Origin: Citrobacter farmeri
Lineage (GTDB): Bacteria; Pseudomonadota; Gammaproteobacteria; Enterobacterales; Enterobacteriaceae
Assembly (NCBI RefSeq): GCF_019048065.1
Contig: NZ_CP077292.1
Coordinates: 1 to 64,000 of the forward strand
Length of the DNA stretch: 64,000 nucleotides
Direction of reading: 5' to 3'
Shown here: positions 8,412 through 16,400 of the stretch, in pieces
Layout: the number at the start of each line of letters is the position of its first letter
How positions within the stretch are numbered: position 1 is the first letter of the stretch
Notes under the pieces: model-generated
The model's database searches: none
The model's input: only the letters and a program-made list of their open reading frames with translations
What the model was told of the DNA's origin: nothing
Position numbers and translations under genes: made by a program

Positions 8412-8654
8412 TTACTGCTGTTTACGGATGCCGTAGTCCCGGATATAACGGTTCATCAGGTACTCACCACCCGGCTCAAAATTCCATACCCGCCACACCA
8501 TTTCGCCGTTCTGACGAACCACCAGGCGAAAGTGCGTCCCCTGATCGTCTTCAATCGCGACATTCTGATACTGCGCTGCGACCGCTTCAGCCTGTTCGCG
8601 GGTGAATGTACCGTCAGGCAGTGACTGAAGGGGCGGTATAACGTTGCTGGTCAT
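8412..8654 (-). CDS. DUF905 family protein
   Basis: 80-aa protein of the DUF905 type common beside ssb in IncF leading regions; function unknown. Start placed at the ATG at 8654 ([18 protein letters not shown]), preceded by AGGAGAGAT; a longer open frame upstream overlaps ssb and is a shadow. Typical features are [13 protein letters not shown] and [19 protein letters not shown]. Co-oriented with ssb and separated from it by a GC hairpin. Confidence 0.78.
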   Translation of the reverse strand: MTSNVIPPLQSLPDGTFTREQAEAVAAQYQNVAIEDDQGTHFRLVVRQNGEMVWRVWNFEPGGEYLMNRYIRDYGIRKQQ

Positions 8655-8671
8655 GTATCTCTCCTTTTCCT

Positions 8672-8690
8672 GCCCCGCAGGTTGCGGGGC
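8672..8690. other. Intercistronic GC hairpin
   Basis: Perfect GCCCCGCA-GGT-TGCGGGGC stem between ssb and the DUF905 gene, just before the latter's ribosome-binding site. Confidence 0.65.
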
Positions 8691-8706
8691 GTTTTCATCA
8701 TGCTGG

Positions 8707-9264
8707 TCAAAACGGGGCATCATCATCCATCGGCGGATAATCGTCCGGTAACGGCTGCGGCGCCTGCTGAGACGGCGCGGTACTCTGACGGGGTTTTCTG
8801 CCGCCCTTCGCTTTCGGGGATTTTTCAGGGGAGCCAGCAGGTTGTGCCGGAGCGGCAGGACTCTGCGATTGTGCGGGTTGCTGCGGAGCAGTGTTCTGTG
8901 GCTGACCGCCGTCACGACGACCGCCCAGCATCTGCATAGTGCCGTTCTGTCCGACGACGATTTCAGTGACATAGCGCGTTACGCCGCTGTCGTCCTGCCA
9001 GCTGCGGGTACGTAACTGCCCTTCGACGTACACCTGAGCGCCCTTGCGCAGATACTCACTAGCCACTTCCGCGAGCTTGCCAAACAGCACCACGCGATGC
9101 CACTCGGTGTTTTCGCGCATCTCTCCGGTCTGTTTATCGCGCCAGGACTCCGAGGTGGCGAGGCTGAGATTAGCGACCGCGCCTCCATTGGGCATATAAC
9201 GGACTTCCGGGTCCTGGCCCAGATTACCCACGATGATGACTTTGTTGATGCCGCGTACTGTCAT
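8707..9264 (-). CDS. ssb: Plasmid single-stranded DNA-binding protein
   Basis: 185-aa SSB that coats single-stranded plasmid DNA in the recipient. The OB-fold occupies residues 1-110 ([49 protein letters not shown]), then a Gln/Pro-rich linker and the acidic tip MDDDAPF that recruits partners. Start at the ATG at 9264 (MTVRGINK) with GGAGATTCAAC upstream; the frame stays open for 14 more residues without support. The Frpo-like repeat at 9300-9870 lies directly upstream and is its likely promoter. Confidence 0.96.
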   Translation of the reverse strand: MTVRGINKVIIVGNLGQDPEVRYMPNGGAVANLSLATSESWRDKQTGEMRENTEWHRVVLFGKLAEVASEYLRKGAQVYVEGQLRTRSWQDDSGVTRYVTEIVVGQNGTMQMLGGRRDGGQPQNTAPQQPAQSQSPAAPAQPAGSPEKSPKAKGGRKPRQSTAPSQQAPQPLPDDYPPMDDDAPF

Positions 9265-9299
9265 GTTGAATCTCCTTCCGTTTGTTTTGCTTTTAAAAA

Positions 9300-9870
9300 C
9301 CATCACCCGTTGAGTTGCCGGGGCCGCGGTTTTGACGTTTTGCGGGGACCTGCTGAACGCGCCCGCTGGTTGTTACCTTCACCCGTTTGAGAGCCGTTCG
9401 CCGCAAGGGCGTCAACGGCCACGGCCCGGTGCAGATGTCCGGGGTGAGCGGTCAATTTTTTACGGTCTAATGAAGCCTGCGGAATGGCCGGAAAAAATTT
9501 ATTGCGAAAGGCTTCGCCGTCCCTGGACAGCCAGGCGGGTTGTGGTTGTCTCAGCCCCGGCGAAAGGACTCAAAAGGGTGAAAAAACCAGACAAGGAATG
9601 AGCAGGAACCCGCCGCAACGACGGAAAGCGCGGGCGCGAAACGGCGTTGCGCCTTACAGCCCGGCGTCAGTTTGCCGGGGTGCAAAAAGCGCAGGCTACG
9701 GCGCGCCAGGGGCGGCGTGACCGGAACGGTCGCAGCAAGCCTGCCGTTGACGTTGCGACAGCCAGGGATGGAAACCCGCTGCCCCGAAGGGGCCGGGCAG
9801 AGACAGCGCAGCTGGCTCGGTGCGAAGCATGACAGCCCCGGTTCCCGTCAGGGAAGTCGCCCATAGTGAA
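9300..9870. promoter_or_regulatory. Frpo-like leading-region promoter repeat, copy 2
   Basis: About 600 bases without a convincing gene. The 9715-9864 part matches 3408-3533: GGCGTGACCGGAACGGTC, GTTGACGTTGCGACAG, GGGATGGAA, and GACAGCCCCGGTTCCCGTC followed by AGGGAAGTCGCCCA. It lies upstream of ssb-psiB-psiA, where F carries a duplicated single-strand promoter. GC-rich inverted segments (GCTGCCCCGAAGGGGCCGGG near 9778) add folding potential. Short open frames across it look like shadows. Confidence 0.55.
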
Positions 9871-9971
9871 AACGGGAACAGGCAGAAAACAGAAAACGGG
9901 AGGATAAGAATGGATTAGACGCGGCTTAAGAGATGGATGACGATTATTTGGCGTGATGCCTGCCGGGAGCA

Positions 9972-10289
9972 TCAGGAGCGAAAATGCTTTTCTTTTCTGT
10001 ACTGCACAACGCTGTACCAGGCTGAAGCCAGGAAAGCAAAAACGGTGATCAGCATTCTTAATTCCTCACCCGGCTCCTTCCCCTTCAGCATCAACGTTAT
10101 GATGATGCCGGCAACGATAATCCATGCAACGCCACTCCAGAGACGCAGTTTATCCGCCAGGACATTCATCAGGATAAAAGCAACGGCCAGGACTCCCCCC
10201 CACAGCGCCGGTACAGGCTGAAACGGAATAAACAACAGGTTAATACCGGTTAAAAGGGTAACGGCTGCAAACATCAGAGACATACGCAT
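9972..10289 (-). CDS. Small integral membrane protein (105 aa)
   Basis: Function not recognised. Four hydrophobic segments are visible (SLMFAAVTLLTGINLLFI, WGGVLAVAFILMNVLA, VAWIIVAGIIITLML, MLITVFAFLASAWYSVV), so it is an inner-membrane protein with a basic C-terminus (YRKEKHFRS). ATG at 10289 follows GGGAGGAAATTTT. It lies between ssb's regulatory repeat and the 84-aa gene; membrane proteins at this location could modify the new transconjugant's envelope (speculation). Confidence 0.7.
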   Translation of the reverse strand: MRMSLMFAAVTLLTGINLLFIPFQPVPALWGGVLAVAFILMNVLADKLRLWSGVAWIIVAGIIITLMLKGKEPGEELRMLITVFAFLASAWYSVVQYRKEKHFRS

Positions 10290-10323
10290 AAAATTTCCTC
10301 CCTGGACACACTGACTTTAAGAA

Positions 10324-10578
10324 TCACTTCTGCTGCTCATCTCCGGGTTTATTATATTCGGGCGCATTTGCGCGCGGCAGCTGCTGACTGTTCTGCCGAT
10401 GAACGTCAAGCCGTTCACGGAAATACTGGCGAAGATGTTCAGGCTGTTCCCGTTCAACAAGCTCAGGCACCACAGGCTTGTTCATCCTTTCCTGCCAGGC
10501 AACAGCAGCGGCCGCTTTATCGACCGATACTTTGTCCTGCTCGTCTTTTGAGAAAGAAGCGATATTCCACTTCGACAT
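10324..10578 (-). CDS. Conserved small soluble protein (84 aa)
   Basis: Function not recognised. Start placed at the ATG at 10578 ([14 protein letters not shown]); three more in-frame residues upstream include another ATG. Charged, Gln-rich protein with no membrane segment; the middle ([20 protein letters not shown]) is probably helical. It is in line with the neighbouring membrane-protein gene 34 bases downstream, so they are likely co-transcribed. Confidence 0.65.
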   Translation of the reverse strand: MSKWNIASFSKDEQDKVSVDKAAAAVAWQERMNKPVVPELVEREQPEHLRQYFRERLDVHRQNSQQLPRANAPEYNKPGDEQQK

Positions 10579-10770
10579 ATGCATCACCGGTCTGCTTTAC
10601 AGAAAGATATCCCGGATAATACGCGCATTCCCGGGCAACAGCGACTGACAACGGAGAAGAGAGTGCGCGGCGCCGGAGGCGCGGCGAAGTTTCTCTCCGG
10701 CAGGCGCAGCCTGCCCGGGTTTTCGCGCGGGCTGACAGGCGCCCTCCGGCCCGGACGCCTGCCATCATGC

Positions 10771-10962
10771 TTACTGGCCGTATCCGTCCTGTCGTATAAA
10801 CTGGCCGCAAAGGTAAACAGCGCTCTGACAGGTCATGTCGTAACATATTTCGTCGATCACCTGTTCTGTCCGGAGCGCCGACTGTCCATTCTCACGGCGG
10901 CGGGCATTGATTAGCGCTTTGTACTGTTGCAGGATCTCGCGGGTTTCCGGTGCAAGTTTCAT
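10771..10962 (-). CDS. Small conserved protein (63 aa)
   Basis: Function not recognised. Start chosen at the ATG at 10962 (MKLAPETREILQQYKALINA), preceded by GGGAGAAAACAG. Helical and charged with two Cys in ICYDMTCQSAVYLCG. It follows ardA in the same direction, with a GC hairpin between. The 190 bases downstream to 10578 are GC-rich with no gene. Confidence 0.6.
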   Translation of the reverse strand: MKLAPETREILQQYKALINARRRENGQSALRTEQVIDEICYDMTCQSAVYLCGQFIRQDGYGQ

Positions 10963-10977
10963 CTGTTTTCTCCCTGA

Positions 10978-10997
10978 CCGGCGGGTTTCCCCGCCGG
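10978..10997. other. Intercistronic GC hairpin
   Basis: Perfect CCGGCGGG-TTTC-CCCGCCGG stem between ardA and the 63-aa gene. Confidence 0.65.
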
Positions 10998-11004
10998 ACA
11001 TTAA

Positions 11005-11511
11005 TCAGTTGCTGAAGACATAGCCGTCATGGAACACATAGCCGCTGCTGAACAGGTCACGGGCATAAGCTTCAAAATCGAAATAGCTGCGCAACGGCTC
11101 CGGCACCTCATTTAACAGGCCGTTGTCCTCCACCATATCCTGCGCATAGTCTTCCTCGCTTTCCGCCTCCCCGCGGTACGCATCATCAAACGCGTCATAG
11201 TCACACTCGCCGGTATACTCCGCCCAGGCGATAAAAGCGGCTTCCCTGCCCTCTTCTTCGGCGCGTTTGTAAGCGGCGATAAAATCCCAGTCAATGGAGC
11301 ATTCGGAGACGAACTGCGACGGGATACCTTCCCAGTCCTGAAACATAAACTCGGCATCCCATTCATCGGCATGGAGCGCCTGACAGGCCTCGTAAAAATC
11401 TTCCCTGCCGTCAAACTCCGTCAGATCAAACCATTTGCCGAAAATGCTGCCGCAGTTGTATTTGTGATACGTACCCACGTAAACAGCCGGTGTGGTGGTC
11501 GTAGTGCTCAT
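11005..11511 (-). CDS. ardA: Antirestriction protein ArdA
   Basis: 168-aa ArdA, a DNA-mimic that inhibits type I restriction enzymes and protects incoming plasmid DNA. Highly acidic, with VYVGTYHKYNCGSIFGKW and LTEFDGREDFYEACQALH at the N-terminus and the DEWDAEFMFQDWEGIP block. Start taken at the ATG at 11511 (MSTTTTTPAVYVGTY) with GGAGGATT upstream; the frame remains open beyond it without support. A long repeat (11549-11875) lies directly upstream and is shared with the methylase gene at 14078. Confidence 0.94.
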   Translation of the reverse strand: MSTTTTTPAVYVGTYHKYNCGSIFGKWFDLTEFDGREDFYEACQALHADEWDAEFMFQDWEGIPSQFVSECSIDWDFIAAYKRAEEEGREAAFIAWAEYTGECDYDAFDDAYRGEAESEEDYAQDMVEDNGLLNEVPEPLRSYFDFEAYARDLFSSGYVFHDGYVFSN

Positions 11512-11548
11512 AAAAAATCCTCCATAGTCGATGTCGTCTGAGTTCCGG

Positions 11549-11875
11549 CTTACGCCGTGCCGACACGACAGCCGGGCGAAAAGCGGAGGATGCAAGGGCG
11601 TCACCGAAGCCGCAGCGCAGTAAAAAAGCAGGAGCAGACTGGACGGTTTGACGGCGAAAAATGAGCCGGAAAACGACGGGAAGACGGCGGATAATGCCTT
11701 TTAAATAAACTGCGACCGGGTGAAGGTGACGGCGTTTACGCTTCCCTTGCATCAGCCGCGGCCCGGCTACAGTAGAGGCACGGCGTTTGCCGCAGGCCGC
11801 ACGGGACGTTACTCACCGCGAAACCGGAACAGCGTGGAGGGAGAGCCATAAGAGCGGAGCTGGCGACATCCTTAT
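11549..11875. repeat. Leading-region repeat A upstream of ardA
   Basis: About 300 bases closely related to 14108-14390. Shared blocks include TACGCCGTGCCGA, ACGACAGCCGGGCGAAAAG, CTGGACGGTTTGACGGCGAA, GGAAAACGACGGGAAGAC, TAATGCCTTT, ACTGCGACCGGGTGA and CGGCCCGGCTACAGTAG. No gene is visible. Each copy sits immediately upstream of a minus-strand leading gene (ardA here), so promoter or single-strand-promoter function is inferred. Confidence 0.7.
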
Positions 11876-11917
11876 ACTTCAAGGTTGATTCAGGGGGCCG
11901 CCGCCCCCTGCTGTTCG

Positions 11918-12697
11918 CTACACTGGCCGGATTGCTGACAGGGCATTGCGGACAAGACTGATTTCTGCACGCGCTTCTGCCATGACCTCGTGTAACAGGG
12001 TTAAATCCATCCACCGGCGCGGAGGCTCGCCCGGAATACGCAGCACATCGCACATCTGGCCACATGCCAGGATTTGATCAACTTTGTCGCTGATAACGAA
12101 GAACTCAACGCTGCTGTAGCGTGCCCCTTTGTTCAGGATGGCATCGAGCACCACCGGCAAATTGTCATCATCGTCCAGCCAGCAAGGCATATCATTTTCC
12201 TTCACAACCAGACGGAAATTTCGGGTCTGGCGATAAAACAGCGTTTCCCCGCGCGTGGTCAGCGCCGCCTTTATCCGGCGCGCATCCTCCCATACATGCC
12301 GGGAGACATCCCGCACGGCGCGGGACAGGCAATCCGTTACAGCCTGAATCTCCGGCTCCGTCAGCCATTCCCCGGCCCAGGGGAACGCTATCTGTGTTCC
12401 GTCCTCCGGAAGCTGCGGCGCGTCGGCATAGCGGCTGCCGGATAAAATAATCTGCGCTGGCGTCCCGGCTATTTTTGTCATGGCACTTTGCAGCTCTGCG
12501 GGTACGTCACCGGTACAAAGCAAAGGCAGCAGATGAACAATATTTGCCGCATCCAGACGGACATAAATGCTTATCCAGCCCGGTTTATTGACCGGGTCAC
12601 GCTGATCAACATCGGTATGGTCAGGCCATCCATAATCAGCAATCAAATCGCGCGCACGGCGCATCACAAGGGCGTTTAACGTGGTAGTTTCCTGCAT
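11918..12697 (-). CDS. Conserved leading-region protein (259 aa)
   Basis: Function not recognised. Soluble 259-aa protein; recognisable stretches are [39 protein letters not shown] and [17 protein letters not shown], none tied by me to a known activity. No signal peptide or membrane segment. ATG at 12697 follows GGAACCCATT. It lies between repeat A and the DUF1380 gene, in the same orientation as all leading genes. Confidence 0.75.
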   Translation of the reverse strand: MQETTTLNALVMRRARDLIADYGWPDHTDVDQRDPVNKPGWISIYVRLDAANIVHLLPLLCTGDVPAELQSAMTKIAGTPAQIILSGSRYADAPQLPEDGTQIAFPWAGEWLTEPEIQAVTDCLSRAVRDVSRHVWEDARRIKAALTTRGETLFYRQTRNFRLVVKENDMPCWLDDDDNLPVVLDAILNKGARYSSVEFFVISDKVDQILACGQMCDVLRIPGEPPRRWMDLTLLHEVMAEARAEISLVRNALSAIRPV

Positions 12698-12723
12698 AAT
12701 GGGTTCCTCTGAACGGGGTCAGT

Positions 12724-12745
12724 ACACGCCGCCCGGGCGGCGTGT
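12724..12745. other. Intercistronic GC hairpin
   Basis: Perfect 11-bp inverted repeat ACACGCCGCCC/GGGCGGCGTGT between the DUF1380 and 259-aa genes. Confidence 0.65.
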
Positions 12746-12750
12746 TGATT

Positions 12751-13170
12751 TCATTTTTTCAGTAACGCGCGAACTTTCGCCGTATCAGCCAGACGGCGAG
12801 TGACGCTTTCCGGCACCGGACGCCCCTCATCACTCGCGGCCCATTCCCGGCGCCACAGCGCCTGTTCTGCGGTCACCAGCAGGGTTTCAAGCAGGTCTGC
12901 CGACACCATCACTCCCGGCGCGGCCTCTTTCACCTGTTCAATCAAATCCATCACCGCACTGGCAGACACGCCCGACTCAAGCCGTTGTTCCTCCGGTATG
13001 GCGTCCAGACGCACCAGTACCGCCCTTGTCTCCTGTTCCGAAACGGCATATTCCATTCCGTCGGCCAGCGCTTCGATATCCGCCGGGGACCAGATAATCA
13101 GGTTCAGCGGGGTTTCTGCGGGATACTGCTCACGCAACAACCGGCAGAGGGTTTCACAGGTTCCGTACAT
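12751..13170 (-). CDS. DUF1380 family protein
   Basis: 139-aa leading-region protein of the DUF1380 type; function unknown. N-terminal MYGTCETLCRLLREQYP and LIIWSPADIEALADGM are characteristic, followed by SEQETRAVLVRLDAIPEEQR. ATG at 13170 follows AAGGAGAAAAC. Nine bases separate it from the 73-aa gene, so they are one operon with the methylase gene upstream. Confidence 0.82.
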   Translation of the reverse strand: MYGTCETLCRLLREQYPAETPLNLIIWSPADIEALADGMEYAVSEQETRAVLVRLDAIPEEQRLESGVSASAVMDLIEQVKEAAPGVMVSADLLETLLVTAEQALWRREWAASDEGRPVPESVTRRLADTAKVRALLKK

Positions 13171-13179
13171 GTTTTCTCC

Positions 13180-13401
13180 TTAGTCCTTAAAGCAGGCATC
13201 CAGCTCAAGAATTTCGTTGTAAGCCGCCATAAACAGGGCATTGATGCGAAAAAGGGTCTGACGGGTCAGGCGTTCGGCCAGCACATCAGAATCAAAGCGA
13301 TAGCGATGCTCCATCCCGTTCAGCGTCGCCCGCAGGTCACACATGCTGTTGGCGACTTCCGCCACTTCTGTGCGGAGTTTTTCGTGTCCTGCATAGTTCA
13401 T
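13180..13401 (-). CDS. Conserved small protein (73 aa)
   Basis: Function not recognised. Helical, charged protein (EKLRTEVAEVANSMCDLRAT, then ETLFRI-like stretch RQTLFRINALFMAAYNEIL). Its ATG at 13401 overlaps the stop of the methylase gene, so translation is coupled to it. Same operon as the DUF1380 gene. Confidence 0.72.
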   Translation of the reverse strand: MNYAGHEKLRTEVAEVANSMCDLRATLNGMEHRYRFDSDVLAERLTRQTLFRINALFMAAYNEILELDACFKD

Positions 13402-14078
13402 TACGCGGCCTCCGGGAACTCGTCGTTAGCGGCCGGGTACTGCATGGCACGCCGAACGGCGGCCAGACGTTGCTGCCCGGCCCGGTGATACTGCTCCAGC
13501 AGTTCAATACCGATGTAACGACGGTCAGCCTGGAGGGCGGCCACGCAGGTAGAGCCACTGCCGGCAAAGGGGTCTAGCACAATCGCACCGGGATGTGTGA
13601 AGGACTCAATCAGCGGTTGCAGGCTGGTTACGGGTTTTTCTGTCGGGTGATGCCGGTTGCCTGAATATTTCCACGCAATCACGTCATTCAACGGGTTTTG
13701 CGGCAGGGGCGGACGGCCTTTTGCAAGGATGTAGGCGCATTCGTGGCGATAGCCCACATATGCGGCCTTCGATGTGTAGGTTTTAGGGAAAACCAGATGA
13801 CCAACAACGCTGAAGCCGGCCTGTTTCCACGCAGCCATAAAACGATCGACGCGGTTCCAGCCGTAGAAGCTCACCATCAGCGCGTCTTTTTTCAGCACGC
13901 GATACATCTCATGGCAGGCAGGTTGCAGCCATTCATCGGTTTTATCGCCGGCGATGGTACGCCCCTGACGGTCACGAAAACCAACGAGATATGGCGGGTC
14001 AGTCAGAATGAAATCGACAGCATTATCCGGAAAGCCGGACATGATATGGACGCAATTACCCTGGATAAATCGGGACAT
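13401..14078 (-). CDS. Orphan DNA adenine/cytosine-N4 methyltransferase
   Basis: 225-aa DNA methyltransferase with no cognate nuclease nearby. Catalytic motif IV DPPY is at residues 27-30 (VDFILTDPPYLVG), and the SAM-binding motif I follows near the C-terminus (IVLDPFAGSGSTCVAAL), the order of beta-class enzymes such as YhdJ. HHPTEKPVTSLQPLI between them is typical. It could modify incoming DNA against host restriction. ATG at 14078 follows AGGAGAACTACC. Repeat B (14108-14390) is its upstream region. Confidence 0.9.
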   Translation of the reverse strand: MSRFIQGNCVHIMSGFPDNAVDFILTDPPYLVGFRDRQGRTIAGDKTDEWLQPACHEMYRVLKKDALMVSFYGWNRVDRFMAAWKQAGFSVVGHLVFPKTYTSKAAYVGYRHECAYILAKGRPPLPQNPLNDVIAWKYSGNRHHPTEKPVTSLQPLIESFTHPGAIVLDPFAGSGSTCVAALQADRRYIGIELLEQYHRAGQQRLAAVRRAMQYPAANDEFPEAA

Positions 14079-14107
14079 GGTAGTTCTCCTTTCTCAAATG
14101 CGGCGCC

Positions 14108-14390
14108 AGTTACGCCGTGCCGATACGACAGCCGGGCGAAAAGTGGAGAATGCAGGGGCGGTGCCGCAAGCCGCAGCGCAGTGAAAAAGCAGACGCTGGC
14201 TGGACGGTTTGACGGCGAAAATTGAGACGGAAAACGACGGGAAGACAGCGGGTAATGCCTTTGAAATTAACTGCGACCGGGTGAGGACACCGGCAGAGCG
14301 AACCCTTGTATTCGCAGCGGCCCGGCTACAGTAGCGGCACGGCGTTCACAGCAGAGCGGTATGAATGAGGAGCGCAGCGACATCGTATTT
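14108..14390. repeat. Leading-region repeat B upstream of the methylase
   Basis: Second copy of the 11549-11875 repeat, with small insertions and deletions (for example AAGTGGAGAATGCAGGGGCG versus AAGCGGAGGATGCAAGGGCG). It lies upstream of the methylase operon as copy A lies upstream of ardA. No gene is evident within it or in the next 190 bases. Confidence 0.7.
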
Positions 14391-14580
14391 TCATCGTTGC
14401 TGTCCACAATTTCGGTGGGCAATCCTGTGTATAAAATGAGGGTATTCCGCGCAGGTCGCTACCAGCACGGATGACAGCGCGCCTGACAAAACGGTTATCT
14501 TTTAACCACACCACGCAGACTTCACTTTTCTTGGTATGGTATGTTGATGCTGACTGTAAACAACCGGAGCGAAAAAAAAG

Positions 14581-14781
14581 ATGGACAGAGAAATGCTGGC
14601 AGAGTGGCTGCGGGATATTGCCCAACATATAGAAGAGGAAAGTCCACTGATTCGTGATGTCAGTGTGGATGATGCTCTTTCAGATGAGGGGCTGGCCAGA
14701 AAGATCATCACCATCACGTTCAATGCACCAGGTCGCACCTCACAGCCTGAAGAGAACGTCAGCGATATTTCCCGGCACTGA
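14581..14781 (+). CDS. Small acidic protein (66 aa), first plus-strand gene after leading region
   Basis: Function not recognised. MDREMLAEWLRDIAQHIEEE is followed by an acidic middle and a basic-polar end. The ATG follows CCGGAGCG with eight A residues between, a reasonable ribosome-binding site. It lies between the leading region and the par palindromes. Coding status rests on the ribosome-binding site and amphipathic N-terminal helix only. Confidence 0.5.
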   Translation: MDREMLAEWLRDIAQHIEEESPLIRDVSVDDALSDEGLARKIITITFNAPGRTSQPEENVSDISRH

Positions 14782-14843
14782 ACACAGCGCGGATGATATA
14801 CCCCGTGCAGCCCTCAGCCAGCGAGGATCTGGCACACGAAATG

Positions 14844-14952
14844 GAATACTTAGGTAATTCAATGAAAATACTTGTGTATTACATTTGTAATGCTATAGTA
14901 ATTGCACACAGCGATACTCAGATGTCGCTAAAACGTAATACACCTGTATTTC
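14844..14952. promoter_or_regulatory. Palindromic operator cluster upstream of parA
   Basis: Successive imperfect palindromes: GAATACTTAGGTAATTC (14844-14860), AATACTTGTGTATT (14867-14880), ATTACATTTGTAAT (14879-14892) and GTAATACACCTGTATTTC (14935-14952). A promoter TTGTGT/TATAGT (14872 and 14894, 16-bp spacer) overlaps them. They are the first members of a palindrome series reaching 19.0 kb, probably bound by the small ParB-like protein. Confidence 0.65.
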
Positions 14953-14970
14953 ATTGAGAGAGGAGTTCTC

Positions 14971-15822
14971 ATGTCTGAAATTCCAGTGCAATCTCAGCTG
15001 ACACCGCTGGTTAACACAGTGGCCCGCATCATTGCCATCATGAATAACAAGGGTGGCGCAGGTAAAACCTCCACGATCACCAACCTCGCCATGAGTCTCG
15101 CACATGCCGGGCGTCGGGTATTGCTTATCGACGGAGACCAGCAGGCCAACTCGACAGAGGTGATGGCTAACGGGAAAAAATACTACGCGCAGTATGGCCA
15201 CACCATCTGCGATTTATATAACAACCCGCGCTTCAGTATTTTTGATGCAATTATCCCGGCCGTCAGTGGTGAAGAGGTGATCGATAACCTTTACATCATT
15301 CCATCAGATCCGTCGTTTGAACGCGTCATGGAAAACTGCCTGACCCGGCACCATCGGGAAAAAATACTGTCCCGCCATCTGCAGCCGGTGATGGATAAAT
15401 TCGACTATATCCTCATCGACTGCTCTCCGGGTCTGAACCTGTCCACCACGAACGCGGCGTATACCGCAGACCATGTGCTCATACCCGTCGATGGCGGCAG
15501 CTTTGCGCTGACCGGGCTGGATGTCGTACTGGACTATCTCGATGAGATCCGTGAAACCCGCTTTACCCGGTTCAGTGTATTCCGCAATGAGTACAATGGT
15601 GCCAAGAAGAAGATGAACACCTATCTTCATGACCAGTTGGCCAGCAACGAGCGAACCCGTGATAACTACCTGGAAACCCGTATCCGGGCTGATGAGAACA
15701 TCTCCCAGGCGCAGGTTGCCTGCGTCCCGCTCTGGTATTACAACAAAGGGTCCCTCGCCCTGAACGATTACCGTGCGCTGATGCGTGAACTTGAAACTCT
15801 CTTATCAAACGAGGCTGCATAA
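14971..15822 (+). CDS. parA: ParA-family partition ATPase
   Basis: 283-aa ParA-type ATPase for plasmid segregation. Deviant Walker A NNKGGAGKTS at about residues 25-34, Walker A' LLIDGDQQANST, and Walker B YILIDCSPGLNLSTT near residue 145. It has only about 15 residues before the ATPase domain, so it lacks the N-terminal HTH of P1/SopA-type ParA and is of the small (type Ib) kind, whose partner is usually a short RHH protein. AGAGGAG precedes the ATG. Stop and next start are directly adjacent (15822/15823). Confidence 0.93.
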   Translation: MSEIPVQSQLTPLVNTVARIIAIMNNKGGAGKTSTITNLAMSLAHAGRRVLLIDGDQQANSTEVMANGKKYYAQYGHTICDLYNNPRFSIFDAIIPAVSGEEVIDNLYIIPSDPSFERVMENCLTRHHREKILSRHLQPVMDKFDYILIDCSPGLNLSTTNAAYTADHVLIPVDGGSFALTGLDVVLDYLDEIRETRFTRFSVFRNEYNGAKKKMNTYLHDQLASNERTRDNYLETRIRADENISQAQVACVPLWYYNKGSLALNDYRALMRELETLLSNEAA

Positions 15823-16116
15823 ATGGCTAAAGGCCCTCTCGCACGTCCCGCAATGGTCAAACCTGAAACCGCACAGGGAGAGGCGAAAACCCGCCTTTCT
15901 AACGTCAAGGTCAACCGTAACAGAACGACCAGCGAAAACCCCAAAACCATCCGTATGACACCGGCGGAAAAAGTGATGTGCAGCGAACTGGTTGATGAAA
16001 TTCAGGATCTCACCACTAAAACCATCACCGACTCAACCGTGCTGCGTGCAGCGCTGTATCTGGCCCGGGAAGCAGGACCGGAAAAAATGCTGGAAATGAT
16101 TAAGGAACATCTGTAA
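15823..16116 (+). CDS. Small ParB/ParG-like partner of ParA
   Basis: 97-aa protein starting at the base after the parA stop. Its N-terminal 45 residues are basic and unstructured (SNVKVNRNRTTSENPKTIRM), followed by a compact segment (TPAEKVMCSELVDEIQDLTT, TDSTVLRAALYLARE) that would fit a ribbon-helix-helix fold. That layout matches small centromere-binding partners such as ParG, with a flexible arginine-bearing tail stimulating the ATPase. Function is inferred from position and layout. Palindromes before parA and after this gene are its likely sites. Confidence 0.75.
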   Translation: MAKGPLARPAMVKPETAQGEAKTRLSNVKVNRNRTTSENPKTIRMTPAEKVMCSELVDEIQDLTTKTITDSTVLRAALYLAREAGPEKMLEMIKEHL

Positions 16117-16123
16117 TACGCGA

Positions 16124-16151
16124 GAATTACATAAGTATTACCTCTGAATTA
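16124..16151. promoter_or_regulatory. Palindrome after parAB
   Basis: GAATTACATAAGTATTAC (16124-16141) followed by a half site CTGAATTAC. Same family as the parA operators, directly upstream of the 62-aa gene. Confidence 0.6.
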
Positions 16152-16170
16152 CAAAAAGGAGTGCCGCACA

Positions 16171-16359
16171 ATGACCGCCGTTACCGTGACCACTGAGTTA
16201 ACCGACAGCCAGGCAATGGCGCTGGCACAATTTGTTAAGCGCTTAACCTGGTCAGAAATGCGGGCCTGTGCCATCGACGATGATGAAACCTGGGTGATGA
16301 AAGATGCCATCCAGGCACTGCAGAAATCACTCGCTGACGCCGGCTTCAGTCCCCGCTGA
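16171..16359 (+). CDS. Small protein downstream of parAB (62 aa)
   Basis: Function not recognised. Acidic, soluble: LTDSQAMALAQFVKRLTWSE, then DDDETWVMKDAIQALQKSLA. The ATG follows AAAAGGAGTGCCGCACA. It is bracketed by two palindromes (16124 and 16368), like each other gene in this segment, so it may be an accessory of the partition module or a separately regulated unit. Confidence 0.65.
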   Translation: MTAVTVTTELTDSQAMALAQFVKRLTWSEMRACAIDDDETWVMKDAIQALQKSLADAGFSPR

Positions 16360-16367
16360 AACCCACA

Positions 16368-16400
16368 GTGTAGTTCTTATGTATTACATAAGAACTACAC
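16368..16400. repeat. 33-bp perfect palindrome
   Basis: Arms GTGTAGTTCTTATGTA and TACATAAGAACTACAC flank one T. It is centred on the same TTATGTATTACATAAG core as other sites in the series. A hairpin this long might also stop transcription, but there is no T-run. Confidence 0.75.
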
